NCBI GenBank assembly: GCA_012522895.1
Contig: JAAYJM010000195.1
Span: 1-40,406 of the forward strand
Direction of reading: 5' to 3'
DNA length: 40,406 nt
Source: Ignavibacteria bacterium
GTDB lineage: Bacteria; Bacteroidota; Ignavibacteria; Kapaibacteriales; UBA2268
Shown here: one piece after another, positions 1 to 9,205 of the stretch
Layout of the letters: every line of letters starts with the position of its first letter
How positions within the stretch are numbered: position 1 is the stretch's first letter
Notes under the pieces: generated by a model
What the model was told of the DNA's origin: nothing
Seen by the model: the letters and a program-made list of their open reading frames with translations, nothing else
Databases searched by the model: none
Program-made: the position numbers and the translations under genes

Positions 1-1
1 A

Positions 2-1351
2 AATACTTCTACCATAACTTTCAATCCAGCGCCAGCGGGCTACGGCATAAAGTTCGTTCGCAAGATTGACGGCGAAGAAGTGATAGTGCCGGCTTTGGTC
101 GATTATGTAGTTGATTTGTCGCGCGGGACTACGCTTGGAATTCAGCACAATGGCAAGGAAGTAAGAGTTCAAACCGTGGAGCATGTGATGGCTGCTCTCT
201 ATGGGCTTCAAATTGATAATTGCAAAGTCGAGCTTTCTGAAAGTGAGCCGCCGGTCTGCGATGGCAGTTCAGCTGAATATGTGAAAGTGTTGCTGAAAGC
301 TGGTCTTGTTGAGCAAGAAGAGCAAAGGGAATACTTTGTAATCAACGAAGCTGTGCGATATACAAATGAAAAAAACGGCGTTGATATTGTTGCCCTTCCC
401 ACTGATGACTACCGCATTACCGTGATGATAGATTACCATAATCCCGCACTTGGAAGCCAACACACTGGACTTTTTAATTTAGAAAAAGAATTTGTAAGCG
501 AGTTTGCCTCTGCACGCACTTTTTGTTTTCTTTCCGAAGTAGAAATGCTTTACAATCAAGGCTTAATCAAGGGTGGCAATTTAGATAGCGCGATTGTGAT
601 TGTAGATAAAGAATTTGATGATAAGCAGCTAAAAGAATTGCAAGAAAAATTTAATATGAAAGATGCTCCTGTTCTTGGAGAAACAGGCATATTAAACGAT
701 TCTGCCCTTAGATTTAAAAATGAACCTGCAAGGCATAAATTACTTGATTTGCTTGGAGATTTGTCTTTGGCTGGTGTTCCTTTGAAAGCTCAGATTTTAG
801 CAGCACGCCCGGGCCATGCGGCAAATATCGAATTTGCAAAAAAAATCCGTGCTTTATACAAAAAGACCTCCCCACTTAAAAGATTTCAAATAGATAAAAA
901 CAGCGAATCAGTTTTAAATATAAATGACTTACTGAAAATAATGCCACACCGCTATCCCTTCTTATTGATAGATAAAATTATCGATATAGATTACGAAAAT
1001 AAGACAATACTCGGTGTTAAAAACGTAACTATGAACGAGCAATTTTTTACTGGGCATTTTCCCGGAAAACCTGTAATGCCAGGTGTTTTGATCTGCGAGG
1101 CAATGGCGCAAACTGGTTGTTTGCTGCTTCTTCAAACCCTCGATGATTACACCCAATATCATGTATTTTTCATGGCAATAAAAAATGCAAAGTTCAGAAA
1201 ACCAGTCATCCCTGGCGACCAATTAGTAATGGATTTGCAAATGCTTGGGAAAAAATTTAATTCTTATATGTTTAAAGGGACGGCTTATGTGAATAGCCAA
1301 GTGGTAGCCGAAACAGAATTTAGCGCAGCAGTAATTAAAAAGGAGCTATGA
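2..1351 (+). CDS. lpxC/fabZ: Bifunctional UDP-3-O-acyl-N-acetylglucosamine deacetylase (LpxC) / 3-hydroxyacyl-ACP dehydratase (FabZ), 5'-truncated by window edge
   Basis: Reading frame is open from base 2 (NTSTITFNPAPAGYGIKFVRKID...) upstream of the listed GTG start. LpxC motifs EHVMAALYGLQIDN and LLDLLGDLSLAG; FabZ motifs LLKIMPHRYPFLLIDKI and GHFPGKPVMPGVLICEAMAQTG. The fusion is well known in Bacteroidota. Confidence 0.96.
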   Translation, partial: NTSTITFNPAPAGYGIKFVRKIDGEEVIVPALVDYVVDLSRGTTLGIQHNGKEVRVQTVEHVMAALYGLQIDNCKVELSESEPPVCDGSSAEYVKVLLKAGLVEQEEQREYFVINEAVRYTNEKNGVDIVALPTDDYRITVMIDYHNPALGSQHTGLFNLEKEFVSEFASARTFCFLSEVEMLYNQGLIKGGNLDSAIVIVDKEFDDKQLKELQEKFNMKDAPVLGETGILNDSALRFKNEPARHKLLDLLGDLSLAGVPLKAQILAARPGHAANIEFAKKIRALYKKTSPLKRFQIDKNSESVLNINDLLKIMPHRYPFLLIDKIIDIDYENKTILGVKNVTMNEQFFTGHFPGKPVMPGVLICEAMAQTGCLLLLQTLDDYTQYHVFFMAIKNAKFRKPVIPGDQLVMDLQMLGKKFNSYMFKGTAYVNSQVVAETEFSAAVIKKEL

Positions 1352-2127
1352 GCGAAGTAAAAATACACCCGACAGCAATAGTATCGCCAAAAGCTGAAAT
1401 AGGAAAATCAGTGAGAATCGGTGCATTTTCAATCGTTGAAGATGACGTTATAATTGGGGATAACTGCGAGATTAGTTCAAGCGTTGTAATTGCTAATGGC
1501 GCAAGGATTGGGAGGGAATGCAAAATATTCGCCGGCGCAGTTATTTCGACCATTCCGCAAGACCTGAAATTTGAAGGAGAGGAAAGTATAGTCAGCATCG
1601 GCAATCAAAACGTAATTCGCGAATATGCTACTATCAATAGAGGGACAAGCGAGACCGGAAAAACTGTTGTTGGGGATAATAATTTGCTTATGGCATACAC
1701 TCACGTTGCCCACGATTGCGTTCTCGGCAGCAATATAATCTTAGCAAACCTTGCTCATTTAGGCGGGCACGTTGTTATTGAGGATTGGGCAATTCTCGGT
1801 GCCTTTGCAAAAGTGCATCAATTTTGCGTTATTGGTGCTCATTCTATGCTTGCCGCAGATGTGAAAGCTGTAAAAGATGTTTCACCTTATGTGCTTTTGG
1901 GGAGAGAGCCGGCAAAGGTAGAAGGAGTTAATAAAATTGGACTTAGAAGGCGTGGCTTTTCAAACGAACTAATTGAAGAAATTGAAAGTTTTTATAACAC
2001 CGTCCTTTATTCTGGTTTCAACAATAAAGAAGGAATTGCAGAGTTTTTAAAGAAAGAAAAAATCAGCGAAGAAGTAAAAAGCTGTATTAATTTTATTGAG
2101 AATTCAAAAAGAGGAATTCATAGATAA
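1348..2127 (+). CDS. lpxA: Acyl-ACP--UDP-N-acetylglucosamine O-acyltransferase
   Basis: Hexapeptide repeats, IHPTAIVSPKAEIGKSVRIGAFSIVEDDV, HVAHDCVLGSNIILANLAHLGGHVVIED; ATGA overlap with the lpxC/fabZ stop. Confidence 0.97.
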   Translation: MSEVKIHPTAIVSPKAEIGKSVRIGAFSIVEDDVIIGDNCEISSSVVIANGARIGRECKIFAGAVISTIPQDLKFEGEESIVSIGNQNVIREYATINRGTSETGKTVVGDNNLLMAYTHVAHDCVLGSNIILANLAHLGGHVVIEDWAILGAFAKVHQFCVIGAHSMLAADVKAVKDVSPYVLLGREPAKVEGVNKIGLRRRGFSNELIEEIESFYNTVLYSGFNNKEGIAEFLKKEKISEEVKSCINFIENSKRGIHR

Positions 2128-2131
2128 TTCG

Positions 2132-3610
2132 ATGGAAACTTTTACTTTACATCAATTAACTAAAATTGTAAACAACAGCAGCGATTTAAAAATTAAGCCA
2201 AGCGAGATTTTATTAAAAAAAATCGTTGCTGCTGCTATTTTTATTATTTCCGATATTTTGTCCATTGCACTGTCGTTTGGACTTGCGCTTCAAGCTGCTA
2301 ATTTATTTGGATATGGCATAGCAAATTCATCGATCGGGCTTTCAATTTTCTTTTTCTCGCTTTTAATTTTTCCAATTGCATTTGCGCTAAGGCGACTTTA
2401 TCCGGGCTTGGGTATTGATGTAATTGACGAATTAAGAGGGCTAACGCACTCAAGCACCATTGTGTTTGCTGGATTGATTTTCACAAGTTTGTTTTTCGAG
2501 CGTTTTAATAATTTCATATATTTAGTTTTTATCTTTTCTTGGCTAATTTCACTAATTGCTTTGCCGATAGGACGCAGCTTTACTCGGAAACTGTTTTGCA
2601 AAAAAAAGTGGTGGGGTTTGCCCGTCATTATTCTTGGCGCTGGAAATACTGGCGAAAAGATAATAAAAACCTTGCTTAAGCACCAGCAGATTGGATTGCG
2701 TCCAATCGTTGCCGTTGACGATAACGTTGATAAATGGGGCTATATAGAAAAAGTTCCAGTAATTGGTGGCTTAACAATTATTCCGGAGCTTATAAAAAAG
2801 CTTAGTTTGGATTATGCAATTCTGGCAATGCCAAATGCAGAACCGAAGGTGCAAGAGCAGGTAATTGCTAAATATTCTAAATACTTCCACAAAACTTTGA
2901 TTATTCCAGATTTATTTGGTATTTCGAGTGTTTGGATTACTGTGAAAAGCTTCGGTGCATTTTTCGGTTTCGAGCTTCAGCAGAAATTATTAAAAAATTC
3001 TGCTATAATTCAAAAAAGATTCATTGATATATTCCTCTCTTCCTTGTTTATTTTATTGTCGCTTCCCTTTACTTTAGCCATTGCTTTATTAATTAAAATA
3101 GATTCAAAAGGTTCAGTCTTTTTTAAACAGGAAAGAATGGGAAAAAACAACTCGCGCTTCGATATGATTAAATTTCGCACAATGTATACCGATTCCGAAT
3201 ACCGCTTGCAAACGATTTTAAGCCAAAACGAAGAAATGCGTGCCAAATTTAATAAATATCATAAATTAAAAAATGACCCCCGAATGACAAGAATCGGGAA
3301 AATTTTAAGGAAATTTAGTTTAGATGAAGTCCCGCAATTTTTAAATGTGCTAAAAGGGGATATGAGCTTATTGGGTCCCCGGGCTTATCTTGCTTGGGAA
3401 AAACCCAAAATGTTGGGGCAGGAAGATATTATTTTAAGTGTGAAACAAGGGATAACAGGGCTTTGGCAAATTATTGAAAATAGAGATGAAGTTACATTCG
3501 CCGAACGCGTTTCTATTGACGTTTACTATATCAGAAATTGGTCTTTGTTTCTCGATTTTTACATCGTAGTAAGGACGATTGCTTTTGTTTTACTTGGGAA
3601 GAATGCTTGA
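2132..3610 (+). CDS. Undecaprenyl-phosphate sugar (galactose-type) phosphotransferase, polyprenyl glycosylphosphotransferase family
   Basis: N-terminal TM helices, CoA-binding-like central region, C-terminal bacterial sugar transferase motifs KIDSKGSVFFKQERMGKNNSRFDMIKFRTM, RKFSLDEVPQFLNVLKGDMSLLGPR. ATG at 2132 avoids the overlap with lpxA implied by the ORF-track start at 2096. Confidence 0.9.
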   Translation: METFTLHQLTKIVNNSSDLKIKPSEILLKKIVAAAIFIISDILSIALSFGLALQAANLFGYGIANSSIGLSIFFFSLLIFPIAFALRRLYPGLGIDVIDELRGLTHSSTIVFAGLIFTSLFFERFNNFIYLVFIFSWLISLIALPIGRSFTRKLFCKKKWWGLPVIILGAGNTGEKIIKTLLKHQQIGLRPIVAVDDNVDKWGYIEKVPVIGGLTIIPELIKKLSLDYAILAMPNAEPKVQEQVIAKYSKYFHKTLIIPDLFGISSVWITVKSFGAFFGFELQQKLLKNSAIIQKRFIDIFLSSLFILLSLPFTLAIALLIKIDSKGSVFFKQERMGKNNSRFDMIKFRTMYTDSEYRLQTILSQNEEMRAKFNKYHKLKNDPRMTRIGKILRKFSLDEVPQFLNVLKGDMSLLGPRAYLAWEKPKMLGQEDIILSVKQGITGLWQIIENRDEVTFAERVSIDVYYIRNWSLFLDFYIVVRTIAFVLLGKNA

Positions 3611-3613
3611 TTT

Positions 3614-3641
3614 GTCGGTAGTCGGTAGTCGGTAGTCGGGA
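3614..3641 (+). repeat. Heptanucleotide tandem array 1: (GTCGGTA)x3 + GTCGGGA, followed by ATTAG
   Basis: Direct reading; starts 3 nt after the stop codon of the sugar transferase gene. Confidence 0.95.
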
Positions 3642-3670
3642 ATTAGTTTTTATGGAATAAGAAAGGCAGC

Positions 3671-3699
3671 GTCACTCTGAACTCAGTGAAGAATCCAGA
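3671..3699 (+). repeat. Degenerate single arm of the 29-nt dispersed repeat (GTCATTnnGAGCGnAGCGAnGAATCCAGA)
   Basis: gtcactctgaactcagtgaagaatccaga has the same length as, and about 5 mismatches to, the arm at 6392-6420 (reverse complement). Confidence 0.7.
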
Positions 3700-3856
3700 T
3701 TGTTTAAGCCCTGATTTTCTTGATTTTTACTTATCCGATTACTCTAAATAGAAGTCCATCATTATAAAAGCCCGACAGCAAAACAGCCGTCTCCTCTGTT
3801 AAAATTTAACAGCCCCACCCAATTTTGTCTAAAAAGAAAAGTATCTAATTCATCGT

Positions 3857-4756
3857 TTAGCAAGAAGCAGCAGCAAGTGCAAGCGAAAGCAATTTGCTTT
3901 TTTCTGAATCGGATCTTGAGGTCAAAACTATTGGCACTGCAGCGCCAAGTATAACAGCTGCCACAGATGCTCCCCCAACGCAGGTGAAGCTCTTATATAA
4001 AATATTCCCAGCCTCAATGTCCGGTGTAAAAAGCAAGTCAGGATCGCCAGCTACTTCACTTTCTAAGCCTTTTACCATTGCAGCCTCTTTCGATAGCGCA
4101 ACATCTAAGGCAAGCGGTCCATCAATCACAGCGTTTTTAATTTGCCCTCGCTTATTCATCATTGTAATAATTGCAGCGTCAGTGCAAGCTGGCATTTTAT
4201 GATTTACAGTTTCAACAGCGGCGAGCATTGCAATTTTCGGCTTTGCTTTCCCTAAGCTATGAAAAATTTTTATTGAATTATTAACGATTGATATTTTATC
4301 TTCCAAGTTTGGAGCAACGTTTTGAGCGGCATCGGTAATTGCAATCAACTTATGATAGCTTGGGGGGTCGAAAAATCCTATGTGGCTTAGCAATTTCCCG
4401 TCCCGCAAGCCATTTTCTTTGTCTAGTATTGCTCTAAGGAAATCTGCAGTGCCTACTAAGCCTTTCATCATAATGTGAGCTTTGTTTTCGCGTATTAATT
4501 TAACGCAAATTTTGCTCGCATTAGAAGGGTTTTCCTCATCAATAATTTCAATGCCTTTCAAATCTACTTTTAGCTTTTCAGCGTTTTCACTTATTTTTTT
4601 TGAATTGCCAACAAGCAAAGGCTGACAGATGCCGCTTGTCCGGGCGGCGCAAACAGCTTCTAATACGTTTTCGTCTTCAGCTGCCGCAACAGCAACCTGC
4701 TTCATTGTTTTTTGTTTCGCGATTTCAATAAAAATATCTAGTTTACTAAACTCCAT
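3857..4756 (-). CDS. Phosphate acetyl/butyryltransferase family protein (Ptb-like)
   Basis: 299 aa; MMKGLVGTADFLRAIL, LSHIGFFDPPSYHKLIAITDAAQNVAPNLEDK, NAVIDGPLALDVALS, DLLFTPDIEAGNILYKSFTCVGGASVAAVILGAAVPIVLTSRSDS. Confidence 0.9.
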   Translation of the reverse strand: MEFSKLDIFIEIAKQKTMKQVAVAAAEDENVLEAVCAARTSGICQPLLVGNSKKISENAEKLKVDLKGIEIIDEENPSNASKICVKLIRENKAHIMMKGLVGTADFLRAILDKENGLRDGKLLSHIGFFDPPSYHKLIAITDAAQNVAPNLEDKISIVNNSIKIFHSLGKAKPKIAMLAAVETVNHKMPACTDAAIITMMNKRGQIKNAVIDGPLALDVALSKEAAMVKGLESEVAGDPDLLFTPDIEAGNILYKSFTCVGGASVAAVILGAAVPIVLTSRSDSEKSKLLSLALAAASC

Positions 4757-4767
4757 AGATACTCCAT

Positions 4768-5703
4768 TTATTTGAATACTACAAAAATATAATTAATTGC
4801 TAAAAAAAGAATGCAAAGACCGAGCAGCCATTTTATAATTTTTGCCGGTATATGCTTTTGTATGCTTGCACCGATATACATTCCAACAAAGCCACCTACC
4901 CCAAAAAGCATACCAAGTGTCCAATCGGGTGCAATTGCTGTGTTCGTGTAAAATAAAGACAGGATTTGATAAAAAATCACTCCAGCTATTGAAGTTAAGA
5001 AAGTTCCCATTAACGCAGGTCCTGCAACTGTATAGACTGGTAACTTATAAAATGCTATATATACTGGAGCAATTATTGCGCCTCCACCAATTCCATAAGC
5101 TCCCCCGATAATCCCAACAATAAAGCTAATGATGAACATAGAAATTGTAGGAACTCGATAACTTTCTCCATAAAATTCATAAACAAGCTCTTTTAAGTTA
5201 AATTTTTTCACCTTGGAGCGCGGGAGCTTAAGCTTTTCATCGCCTTGCGATTTTGAATGGCTTTTTACTAATTCTTGAAATCTATCTTCTGAGCTATTAT
5301 TATTTTTCTTTGAAAGAATATCAGTTACTAATTTTATTCCGATATAAAGCAGCACAAAGCCAGCAAATATTTTAAAAACCTTTGGGTCTGAAAGAAAGTT
5401 TATTCTAATCAAAGCACCAATAAGCACGCCGGGCAAAGTCCCAGCTACTACAATCCAAGTAAGGGGCCACACCATTCGTCCCTCGCGTATATATTTAAGC
5501 ACTCCACTTGGTATTGAAACTATGTTATATAGTTGATTTGTGGAGCTTACAGCCGGGCTTGTGAAACCAAGAAAGCTTACTTGAAACGGCAATAGCAAAA
5601 AACCTCCCGACACACCGCTTGTAGAAGTGAAAGTAGAAACTAATAATGCAACTAAAGGTGGAATTAGAGGGTGGATTTCAACGCCGGATACTTCAAATAA
5701 CAT
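4768..5703 (-). CDS. TauE/SafE-family membrane permease (sulfite exporter-like)
   Basis: Two polytopic halves, GVSGGFLLLPFQVSFLGFTSPAVSSTNQLYNI and GIIGGAYGIGGGAIIAPVYIAFYKLPVYTVAGPALMGTFLTSI, with a central charged cytosolic insert. Confidence 0.85.
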   Translation of the reverse strand: MLFEVSGVEIHPLIPPLVALLVSTFTSTSGVSGGFLLLPFQVSFLGFTSPAVSSTNQLYNIVSIPSGVLKYIREGRMVWPLTWIVVAGTLPGVLIGALIRINFLSDPKVFKIFAGFVLLYIGIKLVTDILSKKNNNSSEDRFQELVKSHSKSQGDEKLKLPRSKVKKFNLKELVYEFYGESYRVPTISMFIISFIVGIIGGAYGIGGGAIIAPVYIAFYKLPVYTVAGPALMGTFLTSIAGVIFYQILSLFYTNTAIAPDWTLGMLFGVGGFVGMYIGASIQKHIPAKIIKWLLGLCILFLAINYIFVVFK

Positions 5704-5706
5704 AGA

Positions 5707-6039
5707 TTATTCCTTCAAACAAGTTGCAAGTTCCTCAGTTTTTACCATTCCAAGTTGCTTTTCTGCTATTGGGATAATACGGGCTGGAGATTGTAACTCA
5801 ATCAAGCGACTCCTTAACGTATTATTACTGTTTTTCAAAGTAGAATAGCTTTTATCAAGTATTTGATTTTGTTTTAGTAACTTGTTTATATATACAACGT
5901 TAGCAACGTAAAGTATTGTAAAGCCGGAAACTAATGCTATTATCGCAAAGAAAGTCCAGCGGTTTATTAATTCAATATATTGTTTAAATATGGACAAATA
6001 TTTTATTTTTAATAATTTTTTGTAAAAACATTTTTTCAA
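5707..6039 (-). CDS. FtsL/FtsB-like cell division protein (single TM + coiled coil)
   Basis: Short cytosolic N-terminus, one TM (WTFFAIIALVSGFTILYVANVV), heptad-like coiled coil, then SPARIIPIAEKQLGM, which resembles FtsL C-terminal motifs. Confidence 0.65.
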   Translation of the reverse strand: MKKCFYKKLLKIKYLSIFKQYIELINRWTFFAIIALVSGFTILYVANVVYINKLLKQNQILDKSYSTLKNSNNTLRSRLIELQSPARIIPIAEKQLGMVKTEELATCLKE

Positions 6040-6100
6040 ATTAAAAATAAAAAGAATAATAAAAAATTATTTTTTTTATATCCTGCCAATTTGAACATTA

Positions 6101-6430
6101 TTCCCCGCTGGCGCTGGTGTATTTTTTTAAACATAATATCTGAGTGTAGCGAGGAATCCGGAGAAGTTGTCAGCTATCGGTCATTGAGCGTAGTCGAAAT
6201 GACCATTGTTCTATTCCAAGCAACAGCTAAGAATCCAGAAGCACCTCCCCTTGCTCCTCTTTGATAGGAGAGGATATCCGAAACACAGAGCAGTGCTGTC
6301 TCCCCCGCTGGCGGGGGCAGGGGGTGGAACTTGCATTGGGTCATTCCGAGCGTAGCGAGGAATCCAGAGTGATTGCGATATTGAAATGTTTTCTGGATTC
6401 TTCGCTGCGCTCAAAATGACAGTGCCACTC
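6101..6430. repeat. Mosaic of dispersed palindromic or inverted repeat fragments
   Basis: Contains a 29-nt inverted repeat (6340-6368 / 6392-6420), another arm fragment at 6141-6165, the short palindromic unit GGTCATTGAGCGTAGTCGAAATGACC (6179-6204) and two CCCCGCTGGCG units. ORF 6211..6432 is entirely within it. Confidence 0.8.
6340..6420. repeat. MITE/REP-like inverted repeat, 29-nt arms with 4 mismatches and 23-nt spacer
   Basis: gtcattccgagcgtagcgaggaatccaga ... tctggattcttcgctgcgctcaaaatgac. Confidence 0.88.
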
Positions 6431-6502
6431 AATTTTCCCCTTTGAAAAAAGTGGCACTGAGATTTCTCGCCATCTTTTTCCCCCGAGCGAGCAAGAAATT
6501 CT

Positions 6503-7855
6503 TTATGGAGTAATCCTATAAATTGTCCTTGGAAATGGAATTGTTTCGCGAATATGGGCAGCGCCTGTAATCCATTTTACCGTTCTTTCAAGGCCAAGTC
6601 CAAAGCCGCTATGAGGAACTGAGCCATATTTTCTTAAATCAAGATACCACTTAAATTCATCAAGCGGGAGATCATGCTGCTTAATTTTTTCAAGTAATAA
6701 ATCGTAGTTGTCTTCTCTTTGGCTGCCACCAATAAGCTCGCCAGCTTTTTCTGGACCAAGCATATCCATTGCAAGAACTACTTTCGAATTTTCTGGGTCT
6801 TGTTTCATATAAAATGCTTTTGCACCAACAGGATAGCGGTGAATAATGCAAGGCTTATCAAATTGTTCCATTATAGCTTCTTCTTGGACGGTTCCAAAAT
6901 CCTCGCCCCAAGGGAAGGGATGAATGTGAACGTCTTTTCCTTCGCTATCCTTTTGAATTAAAGGAACTTTGTTTTTTATTAGCCAATCTACTGCCTCGCT
7001 ATAACTCATCCGATGGAAAGGACGCTTAACCTTTTCAAGTTTTGTTGTATCGCGTTCAAGAGTAGCAAGTTCTCTGGTGCAAGTTTTCAAGCAATATTGG
7101 ACTATATACTCAATTAAGTCCTCTGCAAGATCCATATCATCATTTATGTCGAAAAATGCCATTTCCGGCTCGACCATCCAAAATTCCGTTAAATGCTTAC
7201 GTGTTTTGGAACGCTCGGCGCGGAATGTGGGACCAAAAGTATAAACTTTCCCAAGTGATAGAGCAGATGCTTCTGCATAAAGTTGCCCGGATTGAGAAAG
7301 ATACGCTTTTCCGAAATCAAAATAATCTGTTTCAAAAAGAGTGGAGGTGCCTTCGCAGGCATTTGGCGTAAGCAGTGGCGAATCCATAAGCTTAAAGCCA
7401 TTCCCATCAAAGAAATCCCTTATTGCCTTGATAATTGCAGCCCGAACTCTCATTATTGCATGCTGTCTTGAAGAGCGGAGCCAAAGATGCCTATGCTCAA
7501 TTAAAAAAGAATCGCCGTGCTCTTTCGGTGTTATTGGGTAATCTTTGGAAAGTTGCAAAATTTCCAAGTCAGTAACATCAATTTCAAAGCCGCCAGGCGC
7601 TCTGTCTTCTTTTTTAACGGTTCCGGTGATGATAAGCGAGGATTCTTGAGTTAATGCTTTTGCTTGTTCAAAAATCTCCTCGCTGACATTTCCTTTAAAA
7701 ATAACGCATTGCGCGATTCCAGTTCCATCTCGCAATATAACGAATTGCAATTTCCCTTTCCCTGTTTTATTGAAAACCCAACCACGCAAGGTTACCTCTT
7801 TCCCGACTACATCGGATAAGTTTTCAATATATTGATAGCTTTTATATCTTGACAT
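6503..7855 (-). CDS. asnS: Asparagine--tRNA ligase
   Basis: Class II aaRS; N-terminal OB-fold (GKEVTLRGWVFNKTGKGKLQFVILRDGTG), YLSQSGQLYAEA, FGPTFRAERSKTRKHLTEFWMVEPEMAF, GFGLGLERTVKWITGAAHIRETIPFPRT. Confidence 0.93.
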   Translation of the reverse strand: MSRYKSYQYIENLSDVVGKEVTLRGWVFNKTGKGKLQFVILRDGTGIAQCVIFKGNVSEEIFEQAKALTQESSLIITGTVKKEDRAPGGFEIDVTDLEILQLSKDYPITPKEHGDSFLIEHRHLWLRSSRQHAIMRVRAAIIKAIRDFFDGNGFKLMDSPLLTPNACEGTSTLFETDYFDFGKAYLSQSGQLYAEASALSLGKVYTFGPTFRAERSKTRKHLTEFWMVEPEMAFFDINDDMDLAEDLIEYIVQYCLKTCTRELATLERDTTKLEKVKRPFHRMSYSEAVDWLIKNKVPLIQKDSEGKDVHIHPFPWGEDFGTVQEEAIMEQFDKPCIIHRYPVGAKAFYMKQDPENSKVVLAMDMLGPEKAGELIGGSQREDNYDLLLEKIKQHDLPLDEFKWYLDLRKYGSVPHSGFGLGLERTVKWITGAAHIRETIPFPRTIYRITP

Positions 7856-7894
7856 AAAACTCTATTATTTGTTAAAAAAATTCTTTTTAAAACA

Positions 7895-7902
7895 CAAATT
7901 TA
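7895..7902 (-). promoter_or_regulatory. Candidate Bacteroidota-type -7 element TAAATTTG upstream of asnS
   Basis: Match to TAnnTTTG, 40 nt upstream of the asnS start. Confidence 0.4.
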
Positions 7903-7917
7903 CGAATAATTTGCCTT

Positions 7918-9093
7918 TTATTTACTTTTTATAATTGATTTCAGCATTACAATAGCAAAAGCAATAAAAATTGAGAGGAAAAAACCAAGAATTGTGCTAA
8001 TCGAAATTCTTGGCGAAGCTGGCTCGATTGCCGGCTCAGCAATATCAAGTTGCTCAATAATTGAGACATCGCTTTGAGCTTGAATTGCTTCCTGATACTT
8101 TTGAGTTTCCAAATAAATATTTACTTGCTCCAAAATCTTTTGCTGACGAAGCAAATTTGTATATTCACGTATTATATTTGGAATGCTTTGTAGCGGAATA
8201 GAAAATTCATCGCTTGTTGTTAGCCCTCCGCTTTGGATTCGATTATATTGGCTTCTTAAATTTACCACTTTTTCTTTTTGGATTCTCGCGGTGGGAGAGT
8301 TTGGCTCGTATTCTTGTAGCATTAAATTTAGTTCAATTTCAGCTTTTGCAAGCTCGCTACCAATAGTGATTGCATTAGTTACAATAGCTTGAGTTTGCTT
8401 GTCTAATGCAAGAACTTTATTTTGACTTTGAAAGTTTTCAAGTGCTTTATCCACCGAATCAAGTTCGAATTGCTTTTCTTTTAAAACTTTTTCAATAAAT
8501 CCTTTTTTTTGCGTTGCTTTCGCCGAGCTGATGCTTCTATTAATAGAATCCAAGGCAATGTAAGCATAGTTTGCAATATCTGCGGCAAGTTTCGCAGTTT
8601 CTCTTTTTCCCTTTTCATTTGCAAAAAAAGAAGTTTTTAGCGATACTGCGATATAAATAATCCCGCTACGATTGTTGCTAACATTTAGCAGAGCAAGGAT
8701 TTCATAAAGCATTTTATCTCTATTTAAACTTTTGAAAAGCCTATGCTCTTTTAAATTAAGTTTTTCTGCAATGAAGGAGGCAACCTGACGGCTTTTTATC
8801 ATTTCTGAATAAAGCACAGTTTTTGTAGATTGGTCTAAATTTGAAAAAGAAAAGCCGCCACCAGAAAAGGAAGAGAGCATAGAAGAAATACCCGGCGAGC
8901 TTGATTTCTCAGGGGGCATAAGCGAGGTATATGCCTCGTATTCCCTTGGACAAATCAAGCTATAAACGAAAGCAATTCCAGTAAATATGCCGATAAAATA
9001 CAGGAGGAATTTCTTTTGACTTAATAAAAGAGCTGCTATGTCTTTCAATTTAATATGCTCTTTGGGGCTGCTTTCTTCCATTTCAATATTCAA
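7918..9093 (-). CDS. Wzz/GNVR-type chain-length determinant (polysaccharide co-polymerase)
   Basis: Two TMs flanking a coiled-coil periplasmic region; CPREYEAYTSLMPPEKSSS, SIIEQLDIAEPAIEPASPRISISTILGFFLSIFIAFAIV. Confidence 0.85.
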   Translation of the reverse strand: MNIEMEESSPKEHIKLKDIAALLLSQKKFLLYFIGIFTGIAFVYSLICPREYEAYTSLMPPEKSSSPGISSMLSSFSGGGFSFSNLDQSTKTVLYSEMIKSRQVASFIAEKLNLKEHRLFKSLNRDKMLYEILALLNVSNNRSGIIYIAVSLKTSFFANEKGKRETAKLAADIANYAYIALDSINRSISSAKATQKKGFIEKVLKEKQFELDSVDKALENFQSQNKVLALDKQTQAIVTNAITIGSELAKAEIELNLMLQEYEPNSPTARIQKEKVVNLRSQYNRIQSGGLTTSDEFSIPLQSIPNIIREYTNLLRQQKILEQVNIYLETQKYQEAIQAQSDVSIIEQLDIAEPAIEPASPRISISTILGFFLSIFIAFAIVMLKSIIKSK

Positions 9094-9126
9094 TTACGAT
9101 ATTTAGCAATTAATTTGTATTTTTAA

Positions 9127-9134
9127 CAAATTTA
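9127..9134 (-). promoter_or_regulatory. Candidate -7 element TAAATTTG upstream of the Wzz-like gene
   Basis: TAnnTTTG match 34 nt upstream of the start codon on the - strand. Confidence 0.35.
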
Positions 9135-9205
9135 AAGAAAGTAAATTTTAAAAAAAAGTTTTAAAAAAAATCTTAAAGATATTTTTTTAATTTAATATAT
9201 TTTCA

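Noticed and set aside
6211-6432. 73-aa minus-strand ORF (MSGTVILSAAKNPENIS...)
   Set aside because: Lies wholly in the dispersed-repeat mosaic; the VILSAAKNP/PRYARNDP peptide is a typical artefact of these repeats.
7156-7541. Several plus-strand ORFs inside asnS
   Set aside because: Antisense shadows of asnS.
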